DNA of 64,000 bases from Candidatus Gastranaerophilales bacterium (GTDB taxonomy: Bacteria; Cyanobacteriota; Vampirovibrionia; Gastranaerophilales; Gastranaerophilaceae): the NCBI GenBank assembly GCA_944324405.1, contig CALUWF010000001.1:124001-188000 (forward strand). The letters run 5' to 3'. Made by a program: the position numbers and the translations under genes. Under the pieces are notes generated by a model. It did not search any database. It was not told the origin of the DNA and saw only the letters and a list, made by a program, of their open reading frames with translations. Below, one piece after another: positions 34,358 to 42,927 of this stretch. Each line of letters begins with the position of its first letter. Position 1 is the first letter of the stretch.

Positions 34358-36055
34358 TTATTTAATGTTGCTAAAAGTCCAAGCGTCAAGATTGGGATTT
34401 TCGGCAATCTTAGCATCGCTGTGGTCTTCATCCTGGCCTGCTTGTGAACCGCCGTGAGCAATAGGTTTATATACACGGTTATAGTATTCAATAACCATGC
34501 GGTCAGAGTTAAAGTAAGCTTCTGCTGTTCTTTTTGCCTGACGCATTAATCTTGCCCACTCATCAGGATTGTTATAGTAAGTCGGAATAATTTCATTTTC
34601 AAGCGTATTCATAACGCATTGGTGATCTTTCCAGTGTCTTTCTTCCCAGGGAATATCATCGTCAAGTCCGGGGTATTCAACGGTATAGCCGTTAATTCCG
34701 GGGAAAGTACCTTCTACCGTCCAGCCGTCATAAGTCGAGAAGTGAAGCGCGCCGTTTAAGTTAGCTGACATGCCTGAAGTTCCCGAAGCTTCAAAAGGTC
34801 TTAAAGGAGTATTTAACCAAATATCCGAACCTTTTTTGAGTTTTGCACTAAGTGCAAGTTCATATCCCGGAAGAACTACAATATTTTTCATACTGTAAGA
34901 TTCTTTTAAGATTTTATTGAACATTTCTTTGCCCATGGCATCATCCGGGTGGAATTTACCTGCAAAGATAAGCTGAACCTTGTTTTCATTTAAAAGTTTT
35001 TCAATACGCGGTTTGTCCATCAAAATAAGCCATGCACGCTTATAATCAGCAAACCTTCTTGCCCAGGTAATTGTAAGCACATTGGGGTCAAATCTTTTAC
35101 CCTGAGTATCTGAAATATATTGGAACAGGTCCTTTTTCATTTCTTTTTTAGCGTCCAATAATTCCTGGAATGTTTCAGCAGAGGCAATTCTCGGGTCTTG
35201 CCAGTAGTGTTGGTTAACTGCGTTTGTAATAGCGCGAATGGGGCATCTGCCTTGAACCCAATCCCACATTTTATTTGCAACAAGACCATGGAGCTGTGAT
35301 ACTGCGTTTGCAACTCTTGACATTCTAAGAGCGGCAACCGTCAACGAGAAGTTTTCTCCGCCCAGCTCAATTGCTTTATCTCTCGGACAGCCGGCAAAGA
35401 AGCCGCCTTCCATTAATGTATCCACCCAGTGAACTTCATTACCTGCGGCAACGGGCGTGTGGGTTGTAAATACTGTTTTCTTTTTAACAGCATTCAGGTC
35501 ACCGTTATATTGTCTTAAAAGTTCAAATGCTGCAGGAAGCGCGTGACCTTCGTTCATATGAATTACATCGAAAGGATAGCCGACTTCCTGAAGAATTCTG
35601 ACACCGCCCACACCAAGGATTGTTTCCTGCGCGATACGAATTTTTTCATCTCCGTCATAGAGTTTATGGGAAATTCTTCTTGCCCATTCGGAGTTGCCGT
35701 CGATATCGGTTGTTAAAAGATAAACGGGACAAGAGCCGAAAAGGTCGCCTTCAACTCTGTATGCTTTTACTTTTACATCTTCATTAAATACTCTGACTGT
35801 TGTGTATACGTTTAAGTCAGTTAAAAAGTCATAGTGCTTTCTTATGTATGCTACTTCAACTTCGCCGTTTTCGTTGATACGTTGGTCATAGTAGCCGAAA
35901 GACCATAACATCGTAACGCCGACCATAGGCATTTGGAGGTATCCTGCGGATTGCATATGTGCACCTGCCAAGAAGCCCAAGCCTCCCGAATATGTTGCTA
36001 ATGATTGGTCTAATGCTATTTCCATTGAGAAATATGCGACATTTGGTAAAGCCAT
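34358..36055 (-). CDS. glgP: Alpha-glucan (glycogen) phosphorylase homologue lacking the PLP lysine
   Basis: The 565-residue GT35-type protein aligns with the short bacterial glucan phosphorylases: N-terminal VAYFSMEIALDQSLATYSGG then LGFLAGAHMQSAG, NEGHALPAAFELL, TVFTTHTPVAAGNEVHW, and the phosphate/PLP-phosphate contact region ITWARRFADYKRAWLIL. The segment that normally carries the Schiff-base lysine (EASGTSGMK) reads EASGTSGMSANLNGAL, with Ser430 in place of Lys. The DNA codon is TCA. Cofactor binding or catalysis may therefore differ. AAAGGA lies 7 bases before the ATG. A 285-base gene-free region upstream has a TATAAT but no good -35. Confidence 0.85.
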   Translation of the reverse strand: MALPNVAYFSMEIALDQSLATYSGGLGFLAGAHMQSAGYLQMPMVGVTMLWSFGYYDQRINENGEVEVAYIRKHYDFLTDLNVYTTVRVFNEDVKVKAYRVEGDLFGSCPVYLLTTDIDGNSEWARRISHKLYDGDEKIRIAQETILGVGGVRILQEVGYPFDVIHMNEGHALPAAFELLRQYNGDLNAVKKKTVFTTHTPVAAGNEVHWVDTLMEGGFFAGCPRDKAIELGGENFSLTVAALRMSRVANAVSQLHGLVANKMWDWVQGRCPIRAITNAVNQHYWQDPRIASAETFQELLDAKKEMKKDLFQYISDTQGKRFDPNVLTITWARRFADYKRAWLILMDKPRIEKLLNENKVQLIFAGKFHPDDAMGKEMFNKILKESYSMKNIVVLPGYELALSAKLKKGSDIWLNTPLRPFEASGTSGMSANLNGALHFSTYDGWTVEGTFPGINGYTVEYPGLDDDIPWEERHWKDHQCVMNTLENEIIPTYYNNPDEWARLMRQAKRTAEAYFNSDRMVIEYYNRVYKPIAHGGSQAGQDEDHSDAKIAENPNLDAWTFSNIK

Positions 36056-36340
36056 TTTTAAAATCCTTTAATACTTACTACCATACATGCAAAATCTTAG
36101 CACAAAGATACTTTTAAATCCTTTTTTATAAAAAAATAATCCTAAAGTACTAATTAATTTTGCCCTACCATTATATTCAAAAAGTAATTTTCTAACACTA
36201 TGTATAAAATTTTTGAAACAAAACTTAATAAAACATATAAATACAGTAAGGGCGTCATAGCCGCTATTTAAGGCACATTAGCATTTTTGCACTCTAAATT
36301 TTTTAAAAGTGCAGCGTGTTTTACAATAAAGACAAAAGAA

Positions 36341-36577
36341 TTAAATTTCACCTTCATCTCTTACACAGTCACTTATGAATTCAAGAAACTCCGTATAGAG
36401 TAGTTTATTTTTAGACAAAAAATTCTTCATATCTTCATTCGTAAAATCAAATTTGGCCTGCATACCCATTTTATTAAGAGTATAGTTAAGCCTTGCTTTG
36501 TTAACAAAATAAAATTTGCCGTGATAGCTTACCTTGACGGTTATTTTCATTAAATTACCAGTAATTTCTTTTGTCAT
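36341..36577 (-). CDS. Small unknown protein
   Basis: The frame encodes 78 residues, or 69 from the internal ATG at 36550 (MKITVKVSYHGKFYFVNKAR). The sequence is charged with no membrane helix and no recognised domain; FDFTNEDMKNFLSKNKLLYT and EFLEFISDCVRDEGEI look like two amphipathic helices after a beta pair. GGAG lies too far (18 bases) from the first ATG. It stands alone between gene-poor AT-rich stretches (36056-36340 and 36578-36862). I treat it as probable rather than certain. Confidence 0.5.
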   Translation of the reverse strand: MTKEITGNLMKITVKVSYHGKFYFVNKARLNYTLNKMGMQAKFDFTNEDMKNFLSKNKLLYTEFLEFISDCVRDEGEI

Positions 36578-36784
36578 AAGTATTTTGGGTCTTTTCTCCA
36601 GTTTGCTTTTACAATTTTAATTTAAATTTGTAAATAAAAATAAATATATATTCCGAGGTTAAATATATCAATATAATTTACAAATATTAATAAAATAAAA
36701 ATACTAAAATACGCGTTAATGAAGGATTTAATATACAATTTAAGCTGCGCAAATAAAAAATATACTTTAACAAACGATGTGCCG

Positions 36785-36816
36785 CCAAAAAAGAACCCCC
36801 CTTTTTTAATCGGGGG
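36785..36816 (-). terminator. Terminator downstream of the orphan NarL-type regulator
   Basis: On the minus strand CCCCC (36816-36812) pairs with GGGGG (36800-36796) around a loop of about 10 bases and is followed by TTCTTTTTTGG. Confidence 0.7.
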
Positions 36817-36862
36817 AATAATAGAGAAATAGGAAGTATGAAAACTCAAGCACGATTTAAAT

Positions 36863-37567
36863 TTACGCCTTTACAAGCCCTTCTTTTATTGCCTTAACTG
36901 CCGCCTGTACTCTGTCATCCACGCAAAGTTTTTGTAAAATTGAGCAGACATGGGCCTTTGCGGTATGCACGCTTACAATCAATTCTTTTGCAATTTCCGT
37001 GTTTGACCTGCCCATAACAAGAAGTCTCAGCACCTCTTGTTCCCTTTCCGTCAGATGCCCCTTGGGATCAGAATTTGTACCTTTTGATAAAAATTCGACA
37101 TTTTCGGGACGCGGAAAAAGTTTAAGTGCCATGGAAGCCACGGTGGGATCTATCCAGCAGGCCCCTTTTGCAGCACTTTTAATAACATCCGAAAGTGCAC
37201 CGGGCTCAATATCTTTTAAACAATAAGCATTTGCGCCGGAGCCAAAAGAGGCAAGGACTTCTTCCTCTCTGTCATGAGAAGTTAAAATGACAACGTTTGT
37301 CTTTGGCGAAGCTTCTTTAACTTTAATTGTCGCTTCAAGTCCGTTCATATTCGGCAAACCCAAATCCATAAGCACAACATCCGGCTGCTCTTTTTTTATA
37401 ACTTCAAGTCCCTCTTCGGCACTTTCCGCTTCCGCAACAACGTTGATGTTTTTAATCTGATTAAGAGCATATCTTAAGCCGACTCTTGTCAATTTGTAAT
37501 CTTCTATGATTACGACCTTTGTTTCTTTTTCCTGCGGCAGTGACGTTTCACTTTTTTGTAAATTCAT
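36863..37567 (-). CDS. Orphan NarL/FixJ-type response regulator
   Basis: The 234-residue protein has a receiver domain (KVVIIEDYKLTRVGLRYALN; acceptor Asp in VVLMDLGLPNMNGLEATIKV; Thr and Lys in VVILTSHDREEE and ANAYCLKDIEPGALSD) and a LuxR-type helix-turn-helix (LTEREQEVLRLLVMGRSNTE, SVHTAKAHVCSILQKLCVDD). No histidine kinase is adjacent. I use the ATG at 37567, which has AAGGGA 6 bases upstream, rather than a TTG two codons earlier. It is clearly a different regulator from the one heading flagellar operon 1. Confidence 0.9.
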   Translation of the reverse strand: MNLQKSETSLPQEKETKVVIIEDYKLTRVGLRYALNQIKNINVVAEAESAEEGLEVIKKEQPDVVLMDLGLPNMNGLEATIKVKEASPKTNVVILTSHDREEEVLASFGSGANAYCLKDIEPGALSDVIKSAAKGACWIDPTVASMALKLFPRPENVEFLSKGTNSDPKGHLTEREQEVLRLLVMGRSNTEIAKELIVSVHTAKAHVCSILQKLCVDDRVQAAVKAIKEGLVKA

Positions 37568-37746
37568 TTTCAATCCCTTTCTTGTACTTTATCCTCGATA
37601 GCGAGTTAATCTCTCCGTCTTGTTTGCAAGGCCTGAAATGACTAAAGAATTAAATCGCCAAGCTAAGCAAGACAAATAAATATTAATATGATTTTTACAA
37701 TTAGAATATTACCTGAGGGGATATTATTTTGGACAAAAGAAGTTTA

Positions 37747-37755
37747 TGTTATACT
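37747..37755 (+). promoter_or_regulatory. Extended -10 element directly before rimM
   Basis: TGTTATACT is a TG-n-TATACT element only 6 bases before the ATG at 37762. If it is used, the rimM-trmD transcript is leaderless. The -35 position is weak. Confidence 0.45.
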
Positions 37756-37761
37756 TTTTTT

Positions 37762-38268
37762 ATGGATGAACTAATCTCAATAGGGAAAATATTAAACTTT
37801 CACGGCATCTGCGGCGAAGCCAAGGTGGGCTTTTCGGATAAAAAAAGAATTGAAAACGCAAAAGAAATTTATATCAAAGATACAGTATTAACCGTTGAGC
37901 GCATAAGGTTTCACAAAAATTTTGCCATAGTAAAATTCAAAGAAATTTCAGATATAAATGATCTTCTTAAATTTAAAGGTGAAAATATTTTCCTTAAAAA
38001 AGAAGATGTTAAAAACTCTATGGATGATGAAGAGTATTTAATCGACGAACTTGAAGGCTTGCTTGTTTTTGATGATAAAGATGATTTAATAGGAACGGTT
38101 GAAACAATTGCAAGAAGCGCAGGTAATGATATTTTATCAATAAAACCCGAAAACCCGGAATACGGCAATATTTTAATTCCTTTTGTAAAAGAGCTTGTGC
38201 CGATTGTTGACATTAAAGGCAAAAAAATTGTAATTAAGCCGATAAAAGGACTTCTGCCGTGGGATTAA
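37762..38268 (+). CDS. rimM: Ribosome maturation factor RimM
   Basis: The 168-residue protein helps assemble the 30S head. It starts with the RimM beta-barrel (ISIGKILNFHGICGEAKVGF) and ends with the PRC-barrel domain (LLVFDDKDDLIGTVETIARS, NILIPFVKELVPIVDIKGKK, IKPIKGLLPW). The ATG at 37762 fits the family; a TTG at 37729 with GAGGGG 8 bases before it would add 11 residues without homology. The gene overlaps trmD by 10 bases. The usual neighbours rpsP and rplS are absent. Confidence 0.92.
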   Translation: MDELISIGKILNFHGICGEAKVGFSDKKRIENAKEIYIKDTVLTVERIRFHKNFAIVKFKEISDINDLLKFKGENIFLKKEDVKNSMDDEEYLIDELEGLLVFDDKDDLIGTVETIARSAGNDILSIKPENPEYGNILIPFVKELVPIVDIKGKKIVIKPIKGLLPWD

Positions 38269-38969
38269 GGTTTGATGTCATAACGCTTTTTCCGGAAATA
38301 ATAAATTCCTACTGTTGCGAGGCGCTTATCGGCAGAGGAGTTAAAAACGGCATAATAGAGATAAACACAATCAATCCGCGCGATTTTACCCATGACAAAC
38401 ACAGGCGCGTTGACGATACGCCTTACGGCGGCTCATGCGGAATGGTAATGATGGCGCCTCCTGTTGTTGAAGCGTATGAAAGTATTGAAAAACTGTCCGA
38501 TTGCGAATTTATCATGCTTACACCAAAGGGTGAGGTTTACAATCAAAATACAAGTGTTGAATTGTCACAAAAAAAACAGTTAATCCTGCTCTGCGGCAGA
38601 TATGAAGGATATGACGAGAGAATAAGGCTCCTTTTAAAACCAAGAGAAATTTCACTCGGGGATTACGTTCTGACAGGCGGAGAATTGGGCGCGCTTTGCA
38701 TAATAGACAGCGTTTCAAGGCATCTGCACGGCTTTTTGGGAAAAGACGAGTCGGCACTTGATGACAGTTTTTCAAAAGGCCTTAACGGGCTTTTGGAACA
38801 TCCGCAATACACCCGCCCAAGAGTTTATCGCGATATTAAAGTGCCGGAAGTTTTATTAAACGGCAATCATCAGGAAATTGAAAAATACCGCTTAGGCGAG
38901 AGAATAAAATGCACAAAGGAACGCCGTCCCGATATTTTTGAAAAACTCAAAAATCAAGGGCTTATATAA
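38259..38969 (+). CDS. trmD: tRNA (guanine-37-N1) methyltransferase TrmD
   Basis: The 236-residue SPOUT methyltransferase begins with FDVITLFPEIINSYCCEALI and carries the knot motifs HRRVDDTPYGGSCGMVM, LLCGRYEGYDERI and ISLGDYVLTGGELGALCIID. It methylates G37 of tRNAs read in CNN codons and prevents frameshifting. The GTG start lies inside the rimM end. The C-terminal HPQYTRPRVYRDIKVPEVLL is typical. Confidence 0.97.
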   Translation: MGLRFDVITLFPEIINSYCCEALIGRGVKNGIIEINTINPRDFTHDKHRRVDDTPYGGSCGMVMMAPPVVEAYESIEKLSDCEFIMLTPKGEVYNQNTSVELSQKKQLILLCGRYEGYDERIRLLLKPREISLGDYVLTGGELGALCIIDSVSRHLHGFLGKDESALDDSFSKGLNGLLEHPQYTRPRVYRDIKVPEVLLNGNHQEIEKYRLGERIKCTKERRPDIFEKLKNQGLI

Positions 38970-38970
38970 T

Positions 38971-39195
38971 TTACTTTATCCCCTTAAAAAGTTCGTTAAT
39001 ATTTATTTTTAGTACTTTTGCTATATCATAAACCAAAAACACGGAAGGAGTTTGCAGCCCTCTTTCTATAAGGCTTATAGTGCCTTCGCTCACGTTAATT
39101 TTTTCCGCAAGTTCAAACTGCGAAAGATCTTTTCTGTGTCTTTCGGCTTTTATGTTCAACGCAAGAATTTTATTCCTTGGATCCCTCATAACCAT
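38971..39195 (-). CDS. XRE-family helix-turn-helix regulator
   Basis: The 74-residue protein is almost only a Cro/cI-type DNA-binding domain: NIKAERHRKDLSQFELAEKI, then NVSEGTISLIERGLQTPSVF and the helix VYDIAKVLKININELFKGIK. A longer frame to 39249 exists, but it would run through the promoter region and lacks a ribosome binding site, so I use the ATG at 39195 (39189 is also possible). It is transcribed away from the pyruvyltransferase-like gene, and two matching palindromes lie between them. Confidence 0.82.
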   Translation of the reverse strand: MVMRDPRNKILALNIKAERHRKDLSQFELAEKINVSEGTISLIERGLQTPSVFLVYDIAKVLKININELFKGIK

Positions 39196-39208
39196 GTGAT
39201 TATTGCAA

Positions 39209-39237
39209 TTGACAAATATATAACAAGATAGTATGCT
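39209..39237 (+). promoter_or_regulatory. Rightward sigma-70 promoter of the pyruvyltransferase-like gene
   Basis: TTGACA and TATGCT are separated by 17 bases. A leftward extended -10 promoter for the XRE gene overlaps it (TAGACA, 16 bases, TATATA preceded by TGT; 39244 down to 39217). Confidence 0.7.
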
Positions 39238-39259
39238 ATGTCTAATCAATAGTATACTA
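39229..39259. promoter_or_regulatory. Probable operator: two 10-base palindromes 21 bases apart
   Basis: TAGTATGCTA (39229-39238) and TAGTATACTA (39250-39259) share nine of ten bases, and their starts are 21 bases (two helical turns) apart. The first covers the rightward -10 and the spacer of the leftward promoter, the second the rightward start region. The divergent XRE regulator is the natural ligand. Confidence 0.6.
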
Positions 39260-39282
39260 CGTTTTAAAAGGAGAATTTTATC

Positions 39283-40359
39283 ATAAAAAAAGTATTGTGC
39301 ATTATAGGCAAAACCCGCTCACAAAAGGGATTTTACTCGGGAAATACAGGCAATTTTTTATTCAATCTCGCATTGGAAAAATTTTTAGATAATGCGGGAG
39401 CAGATGTTGTTTACAATGAAAACATTTTTGATGGCACATTCAGCCCGGAATATATCAATGACAACTTTGATTTAGCTCTTTTTTCAAGTGCAAATTTTAT
39501 AAATCCGAAATGCAAAGAATGGCTTTTATTCCTTGCAAAAAATATTAAAAAACTTAAAATTCCGGTATTTTTTGTGGGTATCGGGCTGCAAAGCCCGATA
39601 AATGACGTTTCGCACGATTTTATAAACTCTTTTAAATTTGAATGCGGCGAGTTTTTAAACGCCGTTTGTGAATGCGGGGGAAGTTTTTCGCTTCGCGGGT
39701 ACAAAACGGCGGAAGTATTTGAAAAACTGGGCTGTAAAAACTACAGTGTAACGGGCTGTCCGTCCGTTTTTCTTTTCGGGAAAGATTTTCAAGTAAATTT
39801 TAAAAAAGTAGAAAAAGAGCTTTTAAAGCCTGTAATAAACGGAACAGGCTGCCTTCGGGATAAAAAAATAAATAAAATTTTTAAAACATATCCCAAAAGC
39901 GTTTTTATCTGTCAGGACAGATTTTATAAAATATTAAGATTAAATTATCAAAAAATCCATCCCGTAAAATACGGGAAACTTGCTCTAATGCTGCGTTTTG
40001 GAAAAACGGTGCCGGAGCTTTTAAAACAAAACAGAATTACACTTTTTGAAGATATTCCCGACTGGATGGACTATATAAAAAATGAAGGGTTTAATTTTTC
40101 TTTCGGCACAAGAATTCACGGGAATTTGATTAATATTTTATGCAATGTGCCCGCGCTTATCTATGCCTGCGATACAAGGGTGCTTGAAATGGCGGAGTTC
40201 TTTAAAATACCGCATATAAAAACTCTGCCTTATGATTTTGATTTGTATAAAATGTATGAAAATGTTGACTATTTTGAATTTAACAAAAACTACACCGAAA
40301 AAGCGGCAAAATTCCAGAATTTTTTTGACAAATTTGAAATTCCCTGCAAAATTTTTTAA
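39283..40359 (+). CDS. Polysaccharide pyruvyl transferase family protein, near-cognate start codon
   Basis: The 358-residue protein belongs to the CsaB/WcaK-like family that attaches pyruvate ketals or acts in surface polysaccharide assembly. Visible family motifs are GKTRSQKGFYSGNTGNFLF, IPVFFVGIGLQ, FSLRGYKTAEVFEKLGC, SVTGCPSVFLFG and SFGTRIHGNLINIL followed by PALIYACDTRVLEMAEFF. AAAAGGAG ends at 39273; the codons at usable distance are ATC (39280) and ATA (39283), giving the expected start KKVLCIIGKT. The first ordinary start is a TTG at 39295, 21 bases away. It is transcribed alone. Confidence 0.78.
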   Translation: MKKVLCIIGKTRSQKGFYSGNTGNFLFNLALEKFLDNAGADVVYNENIFDGTFSPEYINDNFDLALFSSANFINPKCKEWLLFLAKNIKKLKIPVFFVGIGLQSPINDVSHDFINSFKFECGEFLNAVCECGGSFSLRGYKTAEVFEKLGCKNYSVTGCPSVFLFGKDFQVNFKKVEKELLKPVINGTGCLRDKKINKIFKTYPKSVFICQDRFYKILRLNYQKIHPVKYGKLALMLRFGKTVPELLKQNRITLFEDIPDWMDYIKNEGFNFSFGTRIHGNLINILCNVPALIYACDTRVLEMAEFFKIPHIKTLPYDFDLYKMYENVDYFEFNKNYTEKAAKFQNFFDKFEIPCKIF

Positions 40360-40375
40360 AAATTTAAAACAGGAT

Positions 40376-42163
40376 TTATCTTTTAAAATTAAGGTTTGCT
40401 TTTCTCATTCTCACGTTTTTGGGCGTGACTTCAACAAGTTCATCATCCGCGATGTATTCAAGGCAGTCCTCAAGAGTCATAATTTTTGGCGCTTGCAGAG
40501 TAACCATAACATCGGCAGTCGCCGAGCGCATGTTTGTGAGTTTTTTCGTTTTGCATATGTTAACCGCCAAATCCTGCGGACGGTTGCACTCGCCGATTAT
40601 CATGCCCCTGTAGACTTTTGTTTTTGGCGTAATAAAAAACACTCCGCGGTCTTCAAACTGGTGCAGCGCGTAGGGAATAGCTTCCCCGTCCTCAAAAGCA
40701 ATGAGCGAGCCTGTTCTCTGGCGCGCAATTTCGCCTGCGTATTCGCCATAGTGCGAAAAAGTATGATACATAATGCCTTCGCCCTTGGTCATTCTTATGA
40801 AATCAGACCTGAAGCCTATTAAACCTCTTGCAGGTATTAAAAAATCAATATTTGTGCGCTTTTCGCCCGTTTCCATATTTTGCATCTGGGCTTTTCTTGA
40901 GGATAATTTCTCAATTACCCCTCCCGCATACTCCTGCGGCACGTCAACAATGAGATTTTCATAAGGTTCAAGGGTGTGTCCGTCCTCTTTTTTAAAGATT
41001 ACCTCGGGTTTTGATACCGCAAACTCGTATCCTTCGCGGCGCATTGTTTCAATTAATATACTAAGGTGCAGTTCGCCTCTGCCCGATACTCTGAAAACAT
41101 CGGTGGAGTCCGTGTCTTCAACTCTGAGTGAAACATTTTTTTCCAATTCAAAATAGAGCCTTTTTCTGAGCTGGCGGCTTGTGACGAATTTGCCCTCCTG
41201 GCCCGCAAAAGGTGAAGTATTAACGGAAAAATTCATTTGCAGGGTGGGTTCGTCTATGTGAATTAAAGGCAGGGCGATGGGGTTTGTAAGACTTGAAATT
41301 GTTTCCCCTATTTGAATGTCGCTAAAGCCTGCAACGGCAACTATGTCGCCTGACTCTGCCTGTTCGATTTCAACCCTTCCTAAATCCCTGAATCCGAAAA
41401 GTTTTATTATTTTGCCCTTTTGCATTGAGCCGTCGGCTTTTATGAGCGTAACCTGTTCGCCCGCGTGCAAAATGCCGTTTTTAATTCTGCCTATTGCAAT
41501 TCTTCCCACATAGTCGTTGTAATCAAGTGTTGTTACCTGAAATTGCAGCGTCAAATCATCATCCGCAACAGGCGGCTGGATATTTTCCAAAATGCACTCT
41601 AAAAGCGGGGTTATGTCTTTTCTCTCGTCCTCAAGCTCTTTTATTGCAAACTTATGCAGTGAACTTGCATAAATTATCGGAAAATCGATTAAATCTTCTC
41701 TGTCCGTCAGTTCGGTAAAAAGGTCAAAAACCTTATCCACAGTGCCGTTGGGGTCGGCGCCAGGTTTGTCTATTTTATTTATAACTACAATTATTTTTAT
41801 ACCAAGCTCAAGCGCTTTTGAAAGCACAAAGCGCGTTTGCGGCATAGGACCTTCCTGGGCGTCGACAATTAAAAGTGCGCCGTCAACCATACCCAAAACA
41901 CGCTCCACTTCGCCGCCAAAATCCGCGTGCCCCGGGGTATCCACAACGTTTATTTTTGTACCTTTATAATTAACCGAAATATTTTTTGAAAGTATTGTAA
42001 TGCCGCGTTCGCGCTCAATATCATTGTTATCAAGAACCCTCTCGCCTGCTTCCTGGTGTTCTTTAAAAACACCTGTTTGCTGCAACATACAATCAACAAG
42101 GGTGGTTTTGCCGTGGTCAACGTGTGCAATAATGGCTATATTTCTGATATTTTTCTTTTTCAT
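40376..42163 (-). CDS. typA: Ribosome-associated GTPase TypA/BipA
   Basis: The 595-residue translational GTPase has G1 [15 protein letters not shown], the switch I motif RERGITI, G3 [19 protein letters not shown] and G4 [12 protein letters not shown], followed by EF-Tu-like and EF-G-like domains and the BipA C-terminal domain ([40 protein letters not shown]). It assists 50S assembly and stress growth. The ATG at 42163 has AAGGA about 10 bases upstream. It converges with the pyruvyltransferase-like gene without a clear terminator between. Confidence 0.96.
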   Translation of the reverse strand: MKKKNIRNIAIIAHVDHGKTTLVDCMLQQTGVFKEHQEAGERVLDNNDIERERGITILSKNISVNYKGTKINVVDTPGHADFGGEVERVLGMVDGALLIVDAQEGPMPQTRFVLSKALELGIKIIVVINKIDKPGADPNGTVDKVFDLFTELTDREDLIDFPIIYASSLHKFAIKELEDERKDITPLLECILENIQPPVADDDLTLQFQVTTLDYNDYVGRIAIGRIKNGILHAGEQVTLIKADGSMQKGKIIKLFGFRDLGRVEIEQAESGDIVAVAGFSDIQIGETISSLTNPIALPLIHIDEPTLQMNFSVNTSPFAGQEGKFVTSRQLRKRLYFELEKNVSLRVEDTDSTDVFRVSGRGELHLSILIETMRREGYEFAVSKPEVIFKKEDGHTLEPYENLIVDVPQEYAGGVIEKLSSRKAQMQNMETGEKRTNIDFLIPARGLIGFRSDFIRMTKGEGIMYHTFSHYGEYAGEIARQRTGSLIAFEDGEAIPYALHQFEDRGVFFITPKTKVYRGMIIGECNRPQDLAVNICKTKKLTNMRSATADVMVTLQAPKIMTLEDCLEYIADDELVEVTPKNVRMRKANLNFKR

Positions 42164-42206
42164 TGTTGTCAATCCTTCTTTAGATGTGAATATTGTACAA
42201 CAAAAA

Positions 42207-42797
42207 TCATATTGTTAAAACAGCTTCTTTTTTAACGTGCTTTTGCCCGCTGTAATTACAGTTTAAATATTCTATTTTTCTTAATTTATTATCATCACCC
42301 ATAGATAAGAATAACTGCGTATCGTTTTTTCCTTTCGGATTATAAAAGCCATGTTCTGTCATTGCAAGCAGCTTTCTGTCACGCTTTAAAAATACATTTT
42401 GTCTTAAAATTTTATGAAGTTTTTCGCTTTGAAGAGCAACTTGTTCAGACAAAGGCATTGAAGAATCAGCGCCTGCTAAATATTTTTCATCAAGTTCTTT
42501 TGCTTCTTTTTTTGCATCTTCGACAATTTGTTTTGCCTTCTTTACTTCTTCGCCGGTAAAAAGACACACTCTGCCGTTTACCCTTCTTATATACATTCCG
42601 GTTTTATTATTGTAATCGCCTATTTGAGCACGCAAAAAGCTGCCTATTTTTCTTGAAGTTTCTTTATCATAAACTGATGAATTTTCGCCTTTCATTGTAT
42701 TTAATACAGCTAATGTTGCCCCGTCTGTTTTTTCTTTAATTGGAGCGGAATTTGTATTGGAATAAACAATTATTGCCCTTTGAAACGATATTTCCAT
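42207..42797 (-). CDS. Unknown protein with short N-terminal F-Q motif
   Basis: No named family is recognised. The 196-residue protein starts MEISFQRAIIVYSN, matching the short start pattern of other unknown proteins here. Residues 80-110 are a lysine/glutamate coiled coil (EEVKKAKQIVEDAKKEAKEL), and the C-terminal part reads LFLSMGDDNKLRKIEYLNCN, similar in style to the strand-turn repeats of the proteins at 25395 and 31105. There is no signal peptide or membrane segment. GGAGAG lies 6 bases before the ATG, which supports it as a real gene. Confidence 0.65.
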   Translation of the reverse strand: MEISFQRAIIVYSNTNSAPIKEKTDGATLAVLNTMKGENSSVYDKETSRKIGSFLRAQIGDYNNKTGMYIRRVNGRVCLFTGEEVKKAKQIVEDAKKEAKELDEKYLAGADSSMPLSEQVALQSEKLHKILRQNVFLKRDRKLLAMTEHGFYNPKGKNDTQLFLSMGDDNKLRKIEYLNCNYSGQKHVKKEAVLTI

Positions 42798-42927
42798 TCA
42801 TACTCTCCTATGCTAAATATATTTTTATAAAACCCATAAAAAAATTTTTTTGTCAAAAATTAGCTTTACTAATAATTCTTTTAAAAGTAAAATTTAGATA
42901 ATAAAAAATATTTTTAGGGGGGATTAT

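Noticed and set aside
36290-36325. Terminator after the small gene at 36341
   Set aside because: TGCACT/AGTGCA forms only a 6-base stem with an AT-rich loop and no clear T-run on the minus strand.
36622-36849. Possible 75-residue gene on the minus strand
   Set aside because: Composition is Phe/Ile/Tyr-rich low complexity typical of AT-rich noncoding DNA, and it runs through the hairpin downstream of the orphan response regulator.
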